From the NCBI RefSeq assembly GCF_000022085.1, contig NC_011894.1, positions 4,765,001 to 4,829,000 on the forward strand: a stretch of DNA of 64,000 nt. The letters are read 5' to 3'. How positions within the stretch are numbered: position 1 is the first letter of the stretch; the number at the start of each line of letters is the position of its first letter. Shown here piece after piece: positions 34,162-44,372 of this stretch. Source of the DNA: Methylobacterium nodulans ORS 2060. Lineage in GTDB: Bacteria; Pseudomonadota; Alphaproteobacteria; Rhizobiales; Beijerinckiaceae. The notes under the pieces are model-generated. The model searched no databases, was not told where the DNA came from, and saw only the letters and a list, made by a program, of their open reading frames with translations. The position numbers and the translations under genes are program-made.

Positions 34162-34578
34162 ATGGAAGGGAGCACCTTCGTAAGGCCGATCGTCATTCTG
34201 TCGATCGGCCTGCTTGGTCTTGCGGCCCCGGGTTGGGCGCAGGGGGTAGTGATCGAGACTCCGCCGGTACCGCAGGTCGAGGTGCCGCGCCTGGCGCCCG
34301 GTGCGAATCCCCTGGCGGACGGCTCGCTCGTGTTCCACGGCAATTACTGCGGCCCCGGCAGCCGCGGTCCGGGTCTGCCGCCGACCGATGCCCTCGATGT
34401 CGCGTGCATGCACCACGATGCCTGCGCGCCGGCCGGAGGGATTCCCTCCTGCGCCTGCAATGCGCGCCTGCAGCGCGAGGCCGCCGTCGTGGCCCGCAGC
34501 CGCCGCCAGTCACCCGACCTGCGCGACCTCGCGGCCCTGGTCTCCCAGACCGCGGCCGCCATGCCCTGCGAGCCCTAA
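34162..34578 (+). CDS. secreted phospholipase A2-like protein
   Basis: This is a 138-residue protein with a signal peptide (VILSIGLLGLAAPGWAQ). The mature part contains NYCGPGSRGPG and DALDVACMHHDACAP: C82-x2-H85-D86-x-C88 is the phospholipase A2 active-site signature, preceded by a Gly-rich Ca2+-loop-like segment. Further Cys (PSCACNARL) would form disulfides. Small prokaryotic PLA2s of this size exist. Activity and substrate are inferred. The stop codon is supplied by an adjacent dispersed repeat. Confidence 0.68.
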   Translation: MEGSTFVRPIVILSIGLLGLAAPGWAQGVVIETPPVPQVEVPRLAPGANPLADGSLVFHGNYCGPGSRGPGLPPTDALDVACMHHDACAPAGGIPSCACNARLQREAAVVARSRRQSPDLRDLAALVSQTAAAMPCEP

Positions 34579-34683
34579 GCAGGTTTCGGACAAGTGCCCG
34601 GCGGTTTTCCGGCATAAACCTGCGACAGACCAAAAGCCTGAGCAGGCGAAGTGTTGGCGTGCCGATGCAAGCCTGCTGAGAGG
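34575..34683. repeat. GCAGGTTT...hairpin element (copy 1)
   Basis: This begins CTAAGCAGGTTTCGGACAAG, contains CGGTTTTCCGGCATAAACC and ends in an imperfect stem GCCTGAGCAGG...CCTGCTGAG. A clearer copy, inverted, lies at 38701-38811. The element overlaps the stop codon of the PLA2-like gene. Confidence 0.65.
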
Positions 34684-34758
34684 CTGGCTGGAAGGCGGGG
34701 ATGCCTCGCCGTCAGGGCGGATATTCGACCAAAGCTCCTCGTGCCCTCCCCGGGGGCG

Positions 34759-35022
34759 TCAGGGGGCGAGGCGCGCCTCCCCGCCGCTCTCCGGCGCCGG
34801 AACGATTCTCAGGAAGACACCGGGCGACCGGCGGCGGCGGTCGACCGGACGGAGCCGGCGCATGGCGACGTTGTCATTCGCGGGCAGCCCGTCGCACGGC
34901 ATGTAGGCATCCAGCACGTCCACGGCGTAGAGGATCCGGCGGGGTACGCAGACCTCGCGGTGCTTGGTGCGACGTGGCCGGCGCCCGGACACGCGACTCC
35001 TCTCTCTCGATCGCTCGCTCAT
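34759..35022 (-). CDS. small Arg-rich protein of unknown function
   Basis: This is an 87-residue, strongly basic protein (MSERSRERSRVSGRRPRRTKH at the start, MRRLRPVDRRRRSPG later) with a less basic middle (LYAVDVLDAYMPCDGLPANDNVAM). AGGG lies eight bases before the ATG. There is no recognised domain. The high-GC, Arg-rich composition means it could be a chance frame; the plausible ribosome site and non-repetitive middle favour a gene. Confidence 0.4.
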   Translation of the reverse strand: MSERSRERSRVSGRRPRRTKHREVCVPRRILYAVDVLDAYMPCDGLPANDNVAMRRLRPVDRRRRSPGVFLRIVPAPESGGEARLAP

Positions 35023-35329
35023 CTCGTTCGCCCTCGCCCTGTCTCGCCCGGTCAGCCGCCGGGCCCCAACGATCTAGACGCACGCTGCGATCCTCGGTCG
35101 TGCTTCGGCACACCCCATCGTGTTCGGGCGTCGAGGGCAATTGGGGAGAAATGCGGGGTTTGCGCGAAGCAACCGCCCGCCTTCGGCCGGCCCACAGGAT
35201 GCCGCCGGGCGAGCGTTCCGCCGGGACGGCGCGGCAGGGTCTCGCGATCGTGGACGTGTCCCGGGCCTGCGGAGCGGCCCGATCCGAGATCGCGACGGGC
35301 CGCCCGCGGCGAGGGCGTGGCGGGCCGCG
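35023..35329. other. intergenic region without a supported gene
   Basis: No convincing frame is seen on either strand. GC-rich inverted segments near 35300-35335 (GGGCCGCCCGCG...GGCGGGCCGCG) may terminate the leftward olsB transcript. Confidence 0.35.
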
Positions 35330-36328
35330 TCAGGCGGCGTGGCGCTCCGCCCCCGCCCCGAAATGCCCGATATAGCGGGGCGCGATCGCCGCGACCGGCA
35401 ACACCACGAACACGTCCGTGGTGCCGAACTGCCGGTCCACCACGGCGCCGTCGCCGAAGGTGGCGCCGAGCCGGAGATAGCCCTTGATCAGCGGCGGCAG
35501 GGCCTGGAGGGCCGCCTTCGGGTCCACCGCCTCGCGGCTGAGGCGGTCCATCGCCACGTGGCGCTCCGGCAGGGCGCGGGCGCGCCAGCGCTCGGGCGCC
35601 CGGGCGAAGTGATGCAGGAAGCTCAGGGGCAGGGCGAGCCGGTCCGGATCGGTGCCATCGAGGCTGGCGCAGCCCAGCATCGCGTCGATCCGGTGGTGGA
35701 GCACGTAGGTCCAGATCCCGTGCCAGAGGAGCTCGACCGTGCGCTTGGTGCGATAGGGCTTGAGCACGCAGGAACGGCCGAGTTCCAGGAAGCGCAGGTC
35801 CCGGTTCGCCTCGAGGACGGGCGCGATGTCGAATTCGCCGGCGGTGTAGAAGCCGAAATGCCGGTCCGCCTGGTCCTGGCGCAGCAACCGGTAGGTGCCG
35901 ACGACCTTCGGGCGGGGCTTGCGGAAGGGCTTCGCCTCCGTCGCCGCGTGATCGATGACGAGGAGATGGTCGCAGACCGCGTCGTACTCGTCGATGTCGC
36001 GCCGCTTGAGCGCGGCGAGCCCGGAGGGCACCGCCGACATCTCCTCGTAGAAGACCCGGTAGCGCAGGCGCTGGGCCCGCCGGATGTCCTTCGGCCTTGT
36101 GGCCAGTCGCACCTCCAGCGAGCCGATCCGGCCGAGCACGGGGTCGAGACCGTGGGTCGGACGCCGCATGAGGGGCGGAAACAGCCGCGCCGGGGCGACG
36201 ACGCCCCGCAGGTCGATGCCGGGCCGCGCCTCCCCCGAGCCGGCGCGCTGCATCAGGCGCGCGAAGGGCGTCGGAACCCGGGCATCGCGCCCGGCCGGAA
36301 GCGGGCCGCGGGAGAGGAACGGAGCCAT
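35330..36328 (-). CDS. olsB: L-ornithine N-alpha-acyltransferase (OlsB-like, GNAT)
   Basis: This is a 332-residue acyl-ACP-dependent acyltransferase. LEVRLATRPKDIRRAQRLRYRVFYEEM is the usual OlsB opening. Then follow DHLLVID, VVGTYRLLRQ, FDIAPVLEANRDLRFLELGRSCVLKPYRTKRTVELLW, and MLGCASLDGTDPDRLALPLSFLHHF. It makes lyso-ornithine lipid from ornithine and 3-hydroxyacyl-ACP, the first step of phosphorus-free ornithine lipids. The second acyltransferase (olsA) is not adjacent. Confidence 0.85.
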   Translation of the reverse strand: MAPFLSRGPLPAGRDARVPTPFARLMQRAGSGEARPGIDLRGVVAPARLFPPLMRRPTHGLDPVLGRIGSLEVRLATRPKDIRRAQRLRYRVFYEEMSAVPSGLAALKRRDIDEYDAVCDHLLVIDHAATEAKPFRKPRPKVVGTYRLLRQDQADRHFGFYTAGEFDIAPVLEANRDLRFLELGRSCVLKPYRTKRTVELLWHGIWTYVLHHRIDAMLGCASLDGTDPDRLALPLSFLHHFARAPERWRARALPERHVAMDRLSREAVDPKAALQALPPLIKGYLRLGATFGDGAVVDRQFGTTDVFVVLPVAAIAPRYIGHFGAGAERHAA

Positions 36329-36521
36329 GGTCGTGAATTCCCGTGCGGCCCCTGCTCGCGCGCCTGACCGGAGCGCCCTGCCGCCTTGGCGGGAGACAAC
36401 AGCACGAAGCGCGCACGGTTTTGTGACACAGGAAAGCAAGCCCGATCAATACCTTGTATCGGGCTTGGCAGGACCCCGCAGGGCGGCGCGGCGCCGTCTT
36501 GCGTCCTTAGCCGCCGAAGGA

Positions 36522-36917
36522 TCAGATGAACTGGCTCAGACCCGGGATCGAACCGACGATCGGGCCGATGGCGTCCTCGCCGGCCTTCTCGCGGCCATAG
36601 GCGAAGATCTCCCGGCCGAGGGGCTGCATCTGGCCCATCGACACGCCCGTCGCCATGAGCTTCTGGCCGAGCGCCATGACGCCGCCGCCCATCATGCCGC
36701 CCAGCATCCCCATCAGGCTGCCGCCGGCCTCGCCGGGCCCGCCGTCGCCCGCCTGCGCCACGACCCCCGCGGCTCCGGGGATCGCCGCGATGAGGTGGTC
36801 CACCTCCGCGGTCGGCCCTTCCTTCTGCAGGAAGGCCAGGATGAGCCCGATCGCCTTCTGGGCCGTGGTCGCGTCCAAACCCGTGGCCTGCGTCACCCGG
36901 GCAACAAGCTCTTCCAT
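36522..36917 (-). CDS. small DUF2267/DUF2780-like protein
   Basis: This is a 131-residue protein: a helical N-terminus (MEELVARVTQATGLDATTAQKAIGLILAFLQKEG), a Gly/Met-rich linker (GGSLMGMLGGMMGGGVMALGQ) and a C-terminal segment (EIFAYGREKAGEDAIGPIVGSIPGLSQFI). It resembles small cytoplasmic DUF2267/DUF2780 proteins of unknown role. AGGAG lies seven bases before the ATG, so the start is firm. Confidence 0.65.
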   Translation of the reverse strand: MEELVARVTQATGLDATTAQKAIGLILAFLQKEGPTAEVDHLIAAIPGAAGVVAQAGDGGPGEAGGSLMGMLGGMMGGGVMALGQKLMATGVSMGQMQPLGREIFAYGREKAGEDAIGPIVGSIPGLSQFI

Positions 36918-37187
36918 CGTGGTCTCCTGATCCGGACAACCGGTCTTCGGCGATGCGCCGCGTGAAATCAACCGGAGGCGGGAAGGCCCGCCGGGCGGGC
37001 CGAAGCCGCCTCCGCGGCATTGACACGGAGCGGGCTGCGCGGCTAGTGAACCATTCTTGGCGCGCGGACCGGACGGTCCGCGCGCCGTCGCGTTCGCGGC
37101 AACCCATCGGGCGGCCCGGGCGTCAACTGCCAAGAAGACGGTGCCCGGCCTCGCGCCGGAGCCCGGATGGAACACGAGACCAGAACG

Positions 37188-37505
37188 ATGTTCGCAGTCA
37201 TCAAGACCGGCGGCAAGCAGTACCGCGTCGCCGCCAACGACGTCATCACGATCGCCAAGCTCGAGGGCGAGGCCGGCACGGCGGTGACCTTCGGCGAGGT
37301 GCTCCTCTACGCCGATGGCGAGGGGGCCACGCAGGTGGGCGCGCCGACTGTGTCCGGCATCAGCGTGGCGGGCGAGATCGTCGCGCAGAAGCGCGGCCCG
37401 AAGATCATCGCCTTCAAGAAGCGCCGCCGGCAGAATTCGCGCCGCAAGCGCGGCCATCGCCAGGATTTCACCGTGGTGCGCGTCACGGGAATCAGCGCCG
37501 CCTGA
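37188..37505 (+). CDS. rplU: 50S ribosomal protein L21
   Basis: This is a 105-residue L21 with [30 protein letters not shown] and the C-terminal rRNA-binding [24 protein letters not shown]. An ATG 21 bases upstream (37167) is also in frame, but family alignment favours 37188. It precedes rpmA by 46 bases, the universal rplU-rpmA pair. Confidence 0.95.
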   Translation: MFAVIKTGGKQYRVAANDVITIAKLEGEAGTAVTFGEVLLYADGEGATQVGAPTVSGISVAGEIVAQKRGPKIIAFKKRRRQNSRRKRGHRQDFTVVRVTGISAA

Positions 37506-37551
37506 GCAAGGCCGGCCGCAGATCCCTTAGGAAGATTCAGGAGTTAGCCCG

Positions 37552-37818
37552 ATGGCTCACAAGAAAGCAGGCGGCTCGTCCCGCAACGGCCGCGATTCCG
37601 ACGGCCGCCGTCTCGGCGTGAAGAAGTTCGGCAACGAGGCCGTGATCGCCGGCAACATCATCGTGCGTCAGCGCGGCACGCGCTGGCATCCCGGCGCCAA
37701 TGTCGGGATGGGCCGCGACCACACCCTGTTTGCGCTCACGGCCGGCCGCGTCCAGTTCGCGAAGAAACACGGCCGAGCTTACGTAACGGTCGTTCCGGCC
37801 CAAGCGGCCGCAGAGTAA
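37552..37818 (+). CDS. rpmA: 50S ribosomal protein L27
   Basis: This is an 88-residue L27: [27 protein letters not shown], then [28 protein letters not shown]. The N-terminus reaches the peptidyl-transferase centre. AGGAG lies about nine bases before the ATG. There is no N-terminal extension of the Firmicute type. Confidence 0.97.
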   Translation: MAHKKAGGSSRNGRDSDGRRLGVKKFGNEAVIAGNIIVRQRGTRWHPGANVGMGRDHTLFALTAGRVQFAKKHGRAYVTVVPAQAAAE

Positions 37819-38012
37819 GCCGACGGAGCCAGTGACGAAGGAGCTCCGCCGGTGTTCCCCACACCGACCCGGCGGATCCGAAGTCCTGGCCCTGAAACGG
37901 CCGAGCTCCGATCGAGACCCGGGGGGAGGGTGGGGCACCACCTTCCCCTTTGTCGTTCTCGTGGCCGCGCGAGGGCGGTTTTAGCCCTTCCCGGTCGGAT
38001 CGGAGTCAGCCG

Positions 38013-38654
38013 ATGTTCCCCGACCTCACCCGCGACGACGTTTTCCGGCTTGAGACCCGCAGGCTCTGGCTGCGCTGGCCCCGCCAAGCCGATGCGCAGG
38101 CCATCGTACGCCTCGCCGGGGAGAAAGCCGTCGCCGAGATGACCGCGCGGATTCCGCATCCGCTCGATCCCCGTGAGGCCGATGCGTTCGTCCTGCAGGC
38201 GCGGCGCGACAATGCTGAGGGGAAGGCGCTCACCATGGCGATCACGCCCCGGCGCCAGCCGCAGACGCTGATCGGCGTGGTCGGGATCGAGCCCGACCAC
38301 GAGCAGGACGGCCCGCATCTCGGCTACTGGCTCGGCGCGCCGCATTGGGGGCAGGGCCTCGCCACCGAAGCAGCGCGGGCGATGATCGATGCCTTCTTCG
38401 CCTATACGGAGGGGGCGGCGCTCACCTCGTCGGCCCGGGTCGTCAACCCGGCCTCGCGGCGGGTGCTGGAGAAGTGCGGCTTCGCTGCGGTCGGGTCGGG
38501 CCTGCGGTCTTTCCCGGCCCGGGGCGGCCTCTTCCCGGTCGATCATTTCCGCCTCGACCGGCGCGCCTGGGACAGCCTGAAGACGTGGCACGCCGCGGGC
38601 CTCGTCTTCGGCCGCCACACATCCTCGGGCGAGAGCCTGGGCCCGGGCGCCTGA
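38013..38654 (+). CDS. GNAT N-acetyltransferase (RimJ-type)
   Basis: This is a 213-residue GNAT protein of the Acetyltransf_3 class: LETRRLWLRWPRQADAQAIVRLAGE, then LIGVVGIEPDHEQDGPHLGYWLGAPHWGQGLATEAARAMIDAFF (acetyl-CoA loop), and VNPASRRVLEKCGF. It probably acetylates a protein N-terminus or small amine. GGAG lies eight bases before the ATG. It sits between rpmA and obgE, a common position for such genes in Hyphomicrobiales. Confidence 0.82.
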   Translation: MFPDLTRDDVFRLETRRLWLRWPRQADAQAIVRLAGEKAVAEMTARIPHPLDPREADAFVLQARRDNAEGKALTMAITPRRQPQTLIGVVGIEPDHEQDGPHLGYWLGAPHWGQGLATEAARAMIDAFFAYTEGAALTSSARVVNPASRRVLEKCGFAAVGSGLRSFPARGGLFPVDHFRLDRRAWDSLKTWHAAGLVFGRHTSSGESLGPGA

Positions 38655-38700
38655 CGATCCTGGCCGGAGGGGCACGCCCTCCGGCCATCCCGCGTTGACG

Positions 38701-39853
<1,153 letters not shown>

Positions 39854-39988
39854 GGCCGGCGCGACCCGCGCCTCGATCGTCACCGCCGAGATCTTCCCAC
39901 GACGCCGAGGCATCCGGCGTCGGCGGGGCTGTCCCGACGGCCCGTCTCCGGCTATGCGGTTAAGCCTCATCCCGCTTCGGCCATCCCG

Positions 39989-41110
39989 ATGACACCCGCC
40001 CTCGATCAGTTCCGCCGCGTCGTCCTCAAGGTCGGATCCGCGCTCCTCGTCGACCGCGCCAGGGGACGGCTGCGCCATGCCTGGCTCGCGGCCCTCGCCG
40101 AGGACATCGCGGATCTGCACGGGCGCGGCGTCGATGTGCTGGTCGTGTCCTCCGGCTCGATCGCGCTCGGCCGCACGGTGCTGGGCTTTTCCGCGGGGCC
40201 GCTGCGCCTTGAGGAGAGCCAGGCGGCGGCGGCCGTGGGGCAGATCGCGCTCGCCCGCTACTGGTCGGAGGCGCTCGCGCATCACGGCATCGCGGCCGGG
40301 CAGATCCTGGTGACGCCCAAGGACACCGAGGAGCGGCGGCGCTACCTCAATGCCCGCGCGACCACCCTCAAGCTCCTGGAGGTCCGCGCCGTCCCGGTCG
40401 TCAACGAGAACGATACGGTCGCGACCTCCGAGATCCGGTACGGCGACAACGACCGGCTCGCCGCCCGCGTCGCCACCATGATCGGGGCCGACCTGCTGGT
40501 CCTGTTCTCCGACATCGACGGGCTCTACACCGCCCCGCCCGCGAGCGACCCGACCGCCCGCCACCTGCCCGTCATCGAGCGGATCACGCCCGAGATCGAG
40601 GCGATGGCCGGCGGGCCGGCCTCGGACCTGTCGCGCGGCGGCATGCGCACCAAGATCGAGGCGGGCAAGATCGCGACCGGCGGCGGCACCCACATGCTGA
40701 TTGCGGACGGGCGGGGCAAGAACCCGCTGAAGGCGGTGGCGATGGGGGCCCGGGCCTCGTGGTTCCTGTCCGCCTCGACGCCCACCGCCGCCCGGAAGAC
40801 CTGGATCGCCGGCTCGCTCGAGCCTCGCGGCAGCCTCGTGATCGACGCCGGCGCCGAGAGGGCACTGCAGGGCGGGGCGAGCCTGCTGCCGGTCGGCGTC
40901 GCGCGGATCGAGGGGGCTTTCGCGCGCGGCGACGCCGTGGTGATCCGCTCCCTCTCCGGCACGATCCTCGGGCGCGGCCTCGTCGCCTATGACAGCGACG
41001 ACGCGACGCGGATCATCGGCCGCTCCAGCCGGGAGATCGAGGCGGTGCTGGGCTATCCCGGTCGCGCAGAGATGATCCACCGGGACGACATGGCTCTGGT
41101 CGGCGAATAG
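39989..41110 (+). CDS. proB: glutamate 5-kinase
   Basis: This is a 373-residue kinase for the first step of proline synthesis (glutamate to glutamyl-5-phosphate). The amino-acid-kinase domain has [43 protein letters not shown] and [13 protein letters not shown]; a C-terminal PUA domain (about residues 280-360) contains [25 protein letters not shown]. It is followed by proA after an intergenic CT repeat. Confidence 0.95.
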   Translation: MTPALDQFRRVVLKVGSALLVDRARGRLRHAWLAALAEDIADLHGRGVDVLVVSSGSIALGRTVLGFSAGPLRLEESQAAAAVGQIALARYWSEALAHHGIAAGQILVTPKDTEERRRYLNARATTLKLLEVRAVPVVNENDTVATSEIRYGDNDRLAARVATMIGADLLVLFSDIDGLYTAPPASDPTARHLPVIERITPEIEAMAGGPASDLSRGGMRTKIEAGKIATGGGTHMLIADGRGKNPLKAVAMGARASWFLSASTPTAARKTWIAGSLEPRGSLVIDAGAERALQGGASLLPVGVARIEGAFARGDAVVIRSLSGTILGRGLVAYDSDDATRIIGRSSREIEAVLGYPGRAEMIHRDDMALVGE

Positions 41111-41114
41111 GCGC

Positions 41115-41154
<40 letters not shown>

Positions 41155-41235
41155 TTGTCGCTGATGGGGGCCGCATGGCATGGAGGACCGCGCCCGTGAT
41201 CGGAGCCGCCTAAACGTTACGCAGGAACTTCGCCC

Positions 41236-42531
41236 GTGTCCGTGCTCACCCTGAAGGCCCGTGCCGGGGCCGACGACGTCGACGCCCTCATGCGGGAGAT
41301 CGGCCGCCAGGCCCGGGCCGCCGCCCGCCGCATGGCGCTCGTTTCAGGCCAGCAGAAGGACAGGGGTCTGCGCGCCGCCGCCGCCGCCATCCGCGCCGCG
41401 GCCCCGGCGATCCTGGAGGCGAACCGCGCCGACCTGACCGAGGCCCGCGCCAAGGACCTGCCCGCCGCCACCCTCGACCGGCTCGAACTCACCCCCGCCC
41501 GCGTGGAGGCCATCGCGGCCGCCGTCGAGGCGATCGCCGGCCTGCCCGATCCGGTCGGGCGTCGGCTCGCCGCCTTCGAGCGTCCGAACGGCCTTTCCAT
41601 CGAGCGCATCGCGACGCCGCTCGGCGTCGTCGGCGTGATCTTCGAGAGCCGGCCCAACGTCACCGCCGATGCGGGCGCGCTCTGCCTCAAGGCCGGCAAT
41701 GCCGCGGTGCTGCGGGCGGGCTCCGAGAGCCTGCGCAGCGCCGCCGCCATCGCCGCCGCCATGACGGAGGGCCTCGTCGCCGAGGGTCTGCCGGCGGACG
41801 CGATCCAGCTCGTGCCCACCCGCGACCGCGCCGCGGTCGGCGCCATGCTGAGCGGCCTCGACGGCTGCATCGACGTGATCGTGCCCCGCGGCGGCAAGAA
41901 CCTGGTGGCCCGGGTCCAGAACGAGGCCAAGGTGCCGGTCTTCGCGCATCTCGAAGGGATCTGCCATGTCTTCGTGCATGCGGCGGCCGACCTCGCCATG
42001 GCCCGCACCATCGTGCGCAACAGCAAGCTGCGCCGCACCGGCATCTGCGGGGCCGCCGAGACGCTTCTCGTCGACCGGGCCTGCGCGTCCACGCACCTCG
42101 CTCCCCTCGTCCTCGACCTCCTGGAGGCGGGCTGCGCCGTCCGGGGTGACGAGGCGACGCGGGCGGTCGATCCGCGCGTGACCCCGGCGAGCGAGGCCGA
42201 CTGGCGGACCGAGTATCTCGACGCGGTCATCGCGGTGCGGGTGGTCGAGGGGCTCGACGCCGCCATCGACCACATCGAGACCTTCGGCTCGCACCACACC
42301 GACGCCATCGTCACGCACGACACAGGCGCCGCCGAGCGCTTCCTGGCCGAGGTCGATTCGGCGATCGTGGTGCACAATGCCTCGACGCAGTTCGCGGACG
42401 GGGGCGAGTTCGGCTTCGGGGCCGAGATCGGCATCGCCACCGGGCGGATGCATGCCCGCGGCCCGGTCGGCGTCGAGCAGCTCACCACCTTCAAGTATCG
42501 CGTGCACGGCTCCGGCCAGATCCGGCCTTAG
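41236..42531 (+). CDS. proA: glutamate-5-semialdehyde dehydrogenase
   Basis: This is a 431-residue enzyme for the second step of proline synthesis. Signatures are [66 protein letters not shown], and the catalytic Cys in [18 protein letters not shown]. It shares the pathway with proB directly upstream. Confidence 0.95.
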   Translation: MSVLTLKARAGADDVDALMREIGRQARAAARRMALVSGQQKDRGLRAAAAAIRAAAPAILEANRADLTEARAKDLPAATLDRLELTPARVEAIAAAVEAIAGLPDPVGRRLAAFERPNGLSIERIATPLGVVGVIFESRPNVTADAGALCLKAGNAAVLRAGSESLRSAAAIAAAMTEGLVAEGLPADAIQLVPTRDRAAVGAMLSGLDGCIDVIVPRGGKNLVARVQNEAKVPVFAHLEGICHVFVHAAADLAMARTIVRNSKLRRTGICGAAETLLVDRACASTHLAPLVLDLLEAGCAVRGDEATRAVDPRVTPASEADWRTEYLDAVIAVRVVEGLDAAIDHIETFGSHHTDAIVTHDTGAAERFLAEVDSAIVVHNASTQFADGGEFGFGAEIGIATGRMHARGPVGVEQLTTFKYRVHGSGQIRP

Positions 42532-42532
42532 A

Positions 42533-42700
42533 GCATCGTGCCGAAAAGTGGATGCCGGTTTTCGGCGAAAGACGATGCGAAAACAAAGAGATACAGCATC
42601 GTGCCGAAAAGTGGATGCCGGTTTTCGGCGAAAAACGATGCGAAAACAAAGAGATACAGCAACAGACCTGATCCCCGAATCAGGTCCGATGCTGTAAGCC
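42533..42700. repeat. tandem pair of GCATCGTGCCGAAAAGTGG repeats
   Basis: A 63-bp unit (GCATCGTGCCGAAAAGTGGA, then GCCGGTTTTCGGCGAAA, then CGATGCGAAAACAAAGAGAT) occurs twice, from 42533 and 42596. A tail with the inverted CTGATCCCCGAATCAG and GATGCTGTAA follows. It begins at the proA stop and ends at nadD. It looks like a diverged relative of the GCATTTTCCGACGAAGTGG family. Confidence 0.8.
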
Positions 42701-42704
42701 CGCG

Positions 42705-43334
42705 GTGATCGTCCGCCTGCCGCCGAGCGCGCCGGGTCTGCGGGTCGGCCTCTACGGCGGCTCGTTCAACCCGGCCCATGCCGGTCACCTGCATGTCAGC
42801 CGGCTGGCCCTGCGCCGCCTCGCCCTCGACCGGGTGTGGTGGATGGTGAGCCCCGGCAACCCGCTGAAGGACCGCCGCATCCTGGCGCCGCTCGCGGAGC
42901 GCGTCGCCGGAGCGGAGGCGATCGCCCGCGACCCGCGCATCGCCGTGACCGCGTTCGAGACGGCGATCGGGGCCCGTTACACCCGCGAGTCGCTGGAGTG
43001 GCTGGTCCGGCACCGGCCGGACCTGCGCTTCGTCTGGATCATGGGCGCCGACAGCCTCGCGAGCTTCCACCGCTGGCAGGGCTGGCGCGCGATCGCCCGG
43101 ATGATGCCGATCGCCGTGATCGACCGACCCGGCTTCACGCTGAGGGCGACCGCGGCGCCGGCGGGCCGGGCGCTGGACCGCTTCCGCCTCGACGAGCGCC
43201 ATGCGGCGCGTCTCGTGCGGGCGGCCCCGCCCGCCTGGGTCTTCCTGCACGGGCCGCGCTCCGATCTGTCCTCGACCGCCCTGCGCGGTGCCGGCCCGTC
43301 GATCCCCGGCCAAGGCGATCCCCGGCCAAGATGA
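42705..43334 (+). CDS. nadD: nicotinate-nucleotide adenylyltransferase
   Basis: This is a 209-residue NadD: GLYGGSFNPAHAGHLHVS holds the nucleotidyltransferase GxFxPxHxGH motif, and SDLSSTALR is the C-terminal SSTxLR motif. It converts nicotinate mononucleotide to deamido-NAD. It starts at a GTG. Its stop overlaps the next gene's ATG (ATGA). Confidence 0.93.
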   Translation: MIVRLPPSAPGLRVGLYGGSFNPAHAGHLHVSRLALRRLALDRVWWMVSPGNPLKDRRILAPLAERVAGAEAIARDPRIAVTAFETAIGARYTRESLEWLVRHRPDLRFVWIMGADSLASFHRWQGWRAIARMMPIAVIDRPGFTLRATAAPAGRALDRFRLDERHAARLVRAAPPAWVFLHGPRSDLSSTALRGAGPSIPGQGDPRPR

Positions 43335-43852
43335 CGGTCCGCGGCGTCACCGTATTGAAAGCGGGGGGCACAGCCCCTTATCTTGAAGTCCTGGCGCCGC
43401 AGGGCGCGCATCGACAGGGGTCGGCACTGAATCAACCGTCTTCCCACGAGGCTCACATCCACGAGCTTCCCGCTCGGCCCGAGGCGGCGGCGCCGCCGGC
43501 CGAGGATCTCATCGAGGCTCTCATGGGGATCGCCCGGCGCTGCCTTGAGGACATGAAGGCCGAGGACACGGTCGAGATCGACCTCGCCGGAAAGACCTCG
43601 ATCGCCGATGCCATGATCATCACCTCCGGCCGCTCCCACCGGCATGTCGGCTCGATCGCCGACAAGCTGCTGCAGGAGCTGAAGGCTGCCGGCCACGGCA
43701 ATGCCCGGGTCGAGGGCCTGCCGGCCTGCGACTGGGTGCTGATCGACGCCGGGGACCTTCTGGTCCACATCTTCCGGCCCGAGGTGCGCCACTTCTACAA
43801 TCTCGAGAAGATGTGGGGCGCCGACCGGCCGGGTGATCGCCTCGCCGGCTGA
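43331..43852 (+). CDS. rsfS: ribosomal silencing factor RsfS
   Basis: This is a 173-residue protein whose last 120 residues match RsfS/Iojap: CLEDMKAEDTVEIDLAGKTSIADAMIITSGRSHRHVGSIADKLLQELK, DWVLIDAGDLLVHIFRPEVRHFYNLEKMW. It binds L14 and blocks subunit joining. The first 50 residues are not conserved, so translation may start later, but the overlap with nadD favours 43331. Confidence 0.88.
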   Translation: MTVRGVTVLKAGGTAPYLEVLAPQGAHRQGSALNQPSSHEAHIHELPARPEAAAPPAEDLIEALMGIARRCLEDMKAEDTVEIDLAGKTSIADAMIITSGRSHRHVGSIADKLLQELKAAGHGNARVEGLPACDWVLIDAGDLLVHIFRPEVRHFYNLEKMWGADRPGDRLAG

Positions 43853-43883
43853 CGAACCCATCCTGGATAAGGGGAGGGGCCCG

Positions 43884-44372
43884 GTGCGGCTCGCCCTCGT
43901 TGCCGTCGGCCGGCTGAAGCGCGGGCCGGAACGGGAGCTCGTGGAGACCTACAGGGAGCGGGCCGATGCGCTCGCGCGCGGCCTGGGCTTCTCCGCCGTG
44001 CAGGTGACGGAACTCGCCGAGAGCCGCGCCCGCCGAGCACCCGACCGCTGCGCCGAGGAAGGGGCGGCGATCCTTGATGCGGTGCCACCCGGAAGCGCGC
44101 TCGTCGTGATGGACGAGGGCGGCCGTCCGGTGACGAGCCTCGCGCTCGCCGAGCAGGTCGGCGCCTGGCGGGACGGCGGCCGTCCCGGCCTTGCGATCGT
44201 GATCGGCGGTGCCGACGGCCTGTGCGAGAGCGTGAAGCGCCGCGCCGACCTGCTGTTCGCCTTCGGGGCCGCGACCCTGCCGCACGGGCTCGTTCGGGTG
44301 CTGGTCCTGGAGCAGCTCTACCGCGTCATGACCATCCTCGCCGGCCATCCCTACCACCGCGGCGCGCCGTGA
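43884..44372 (+). CDS. rlmH: 23S rRNA pseudouridine-1915 N3-methyltransferase RlmH
   Basis: This is a 162-residue SPOUT methyltransferase: LALVAVGRLKRGPERELVETYRERA, then LVVMDEGGRPVTSLALAEQVG, LAIVIGGADGL and a C-terminal HGLVRVLVLEQLYRVMTILAGHPYHR knot. The GTG at 43884 has a strong GGGGAGGGG site and matches family length; the open frame from 43833 is not conserved. Its stop overlaps the envC GTG. Confidence 0.93.
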   Translation: MRLALVAVGRLKRGPERELVETYRERADALARGLGFSAVQVTELAESRARRAPDRCAEEGAAILDAVPPGSALVVMDEGGRPVTSLALAEQVGAWRDGGRPGLAIVIGGADGLCESVKRRADLLFAFGAATLPHGLVRVLVLEQLYRVMTILAGHPYHRGAP

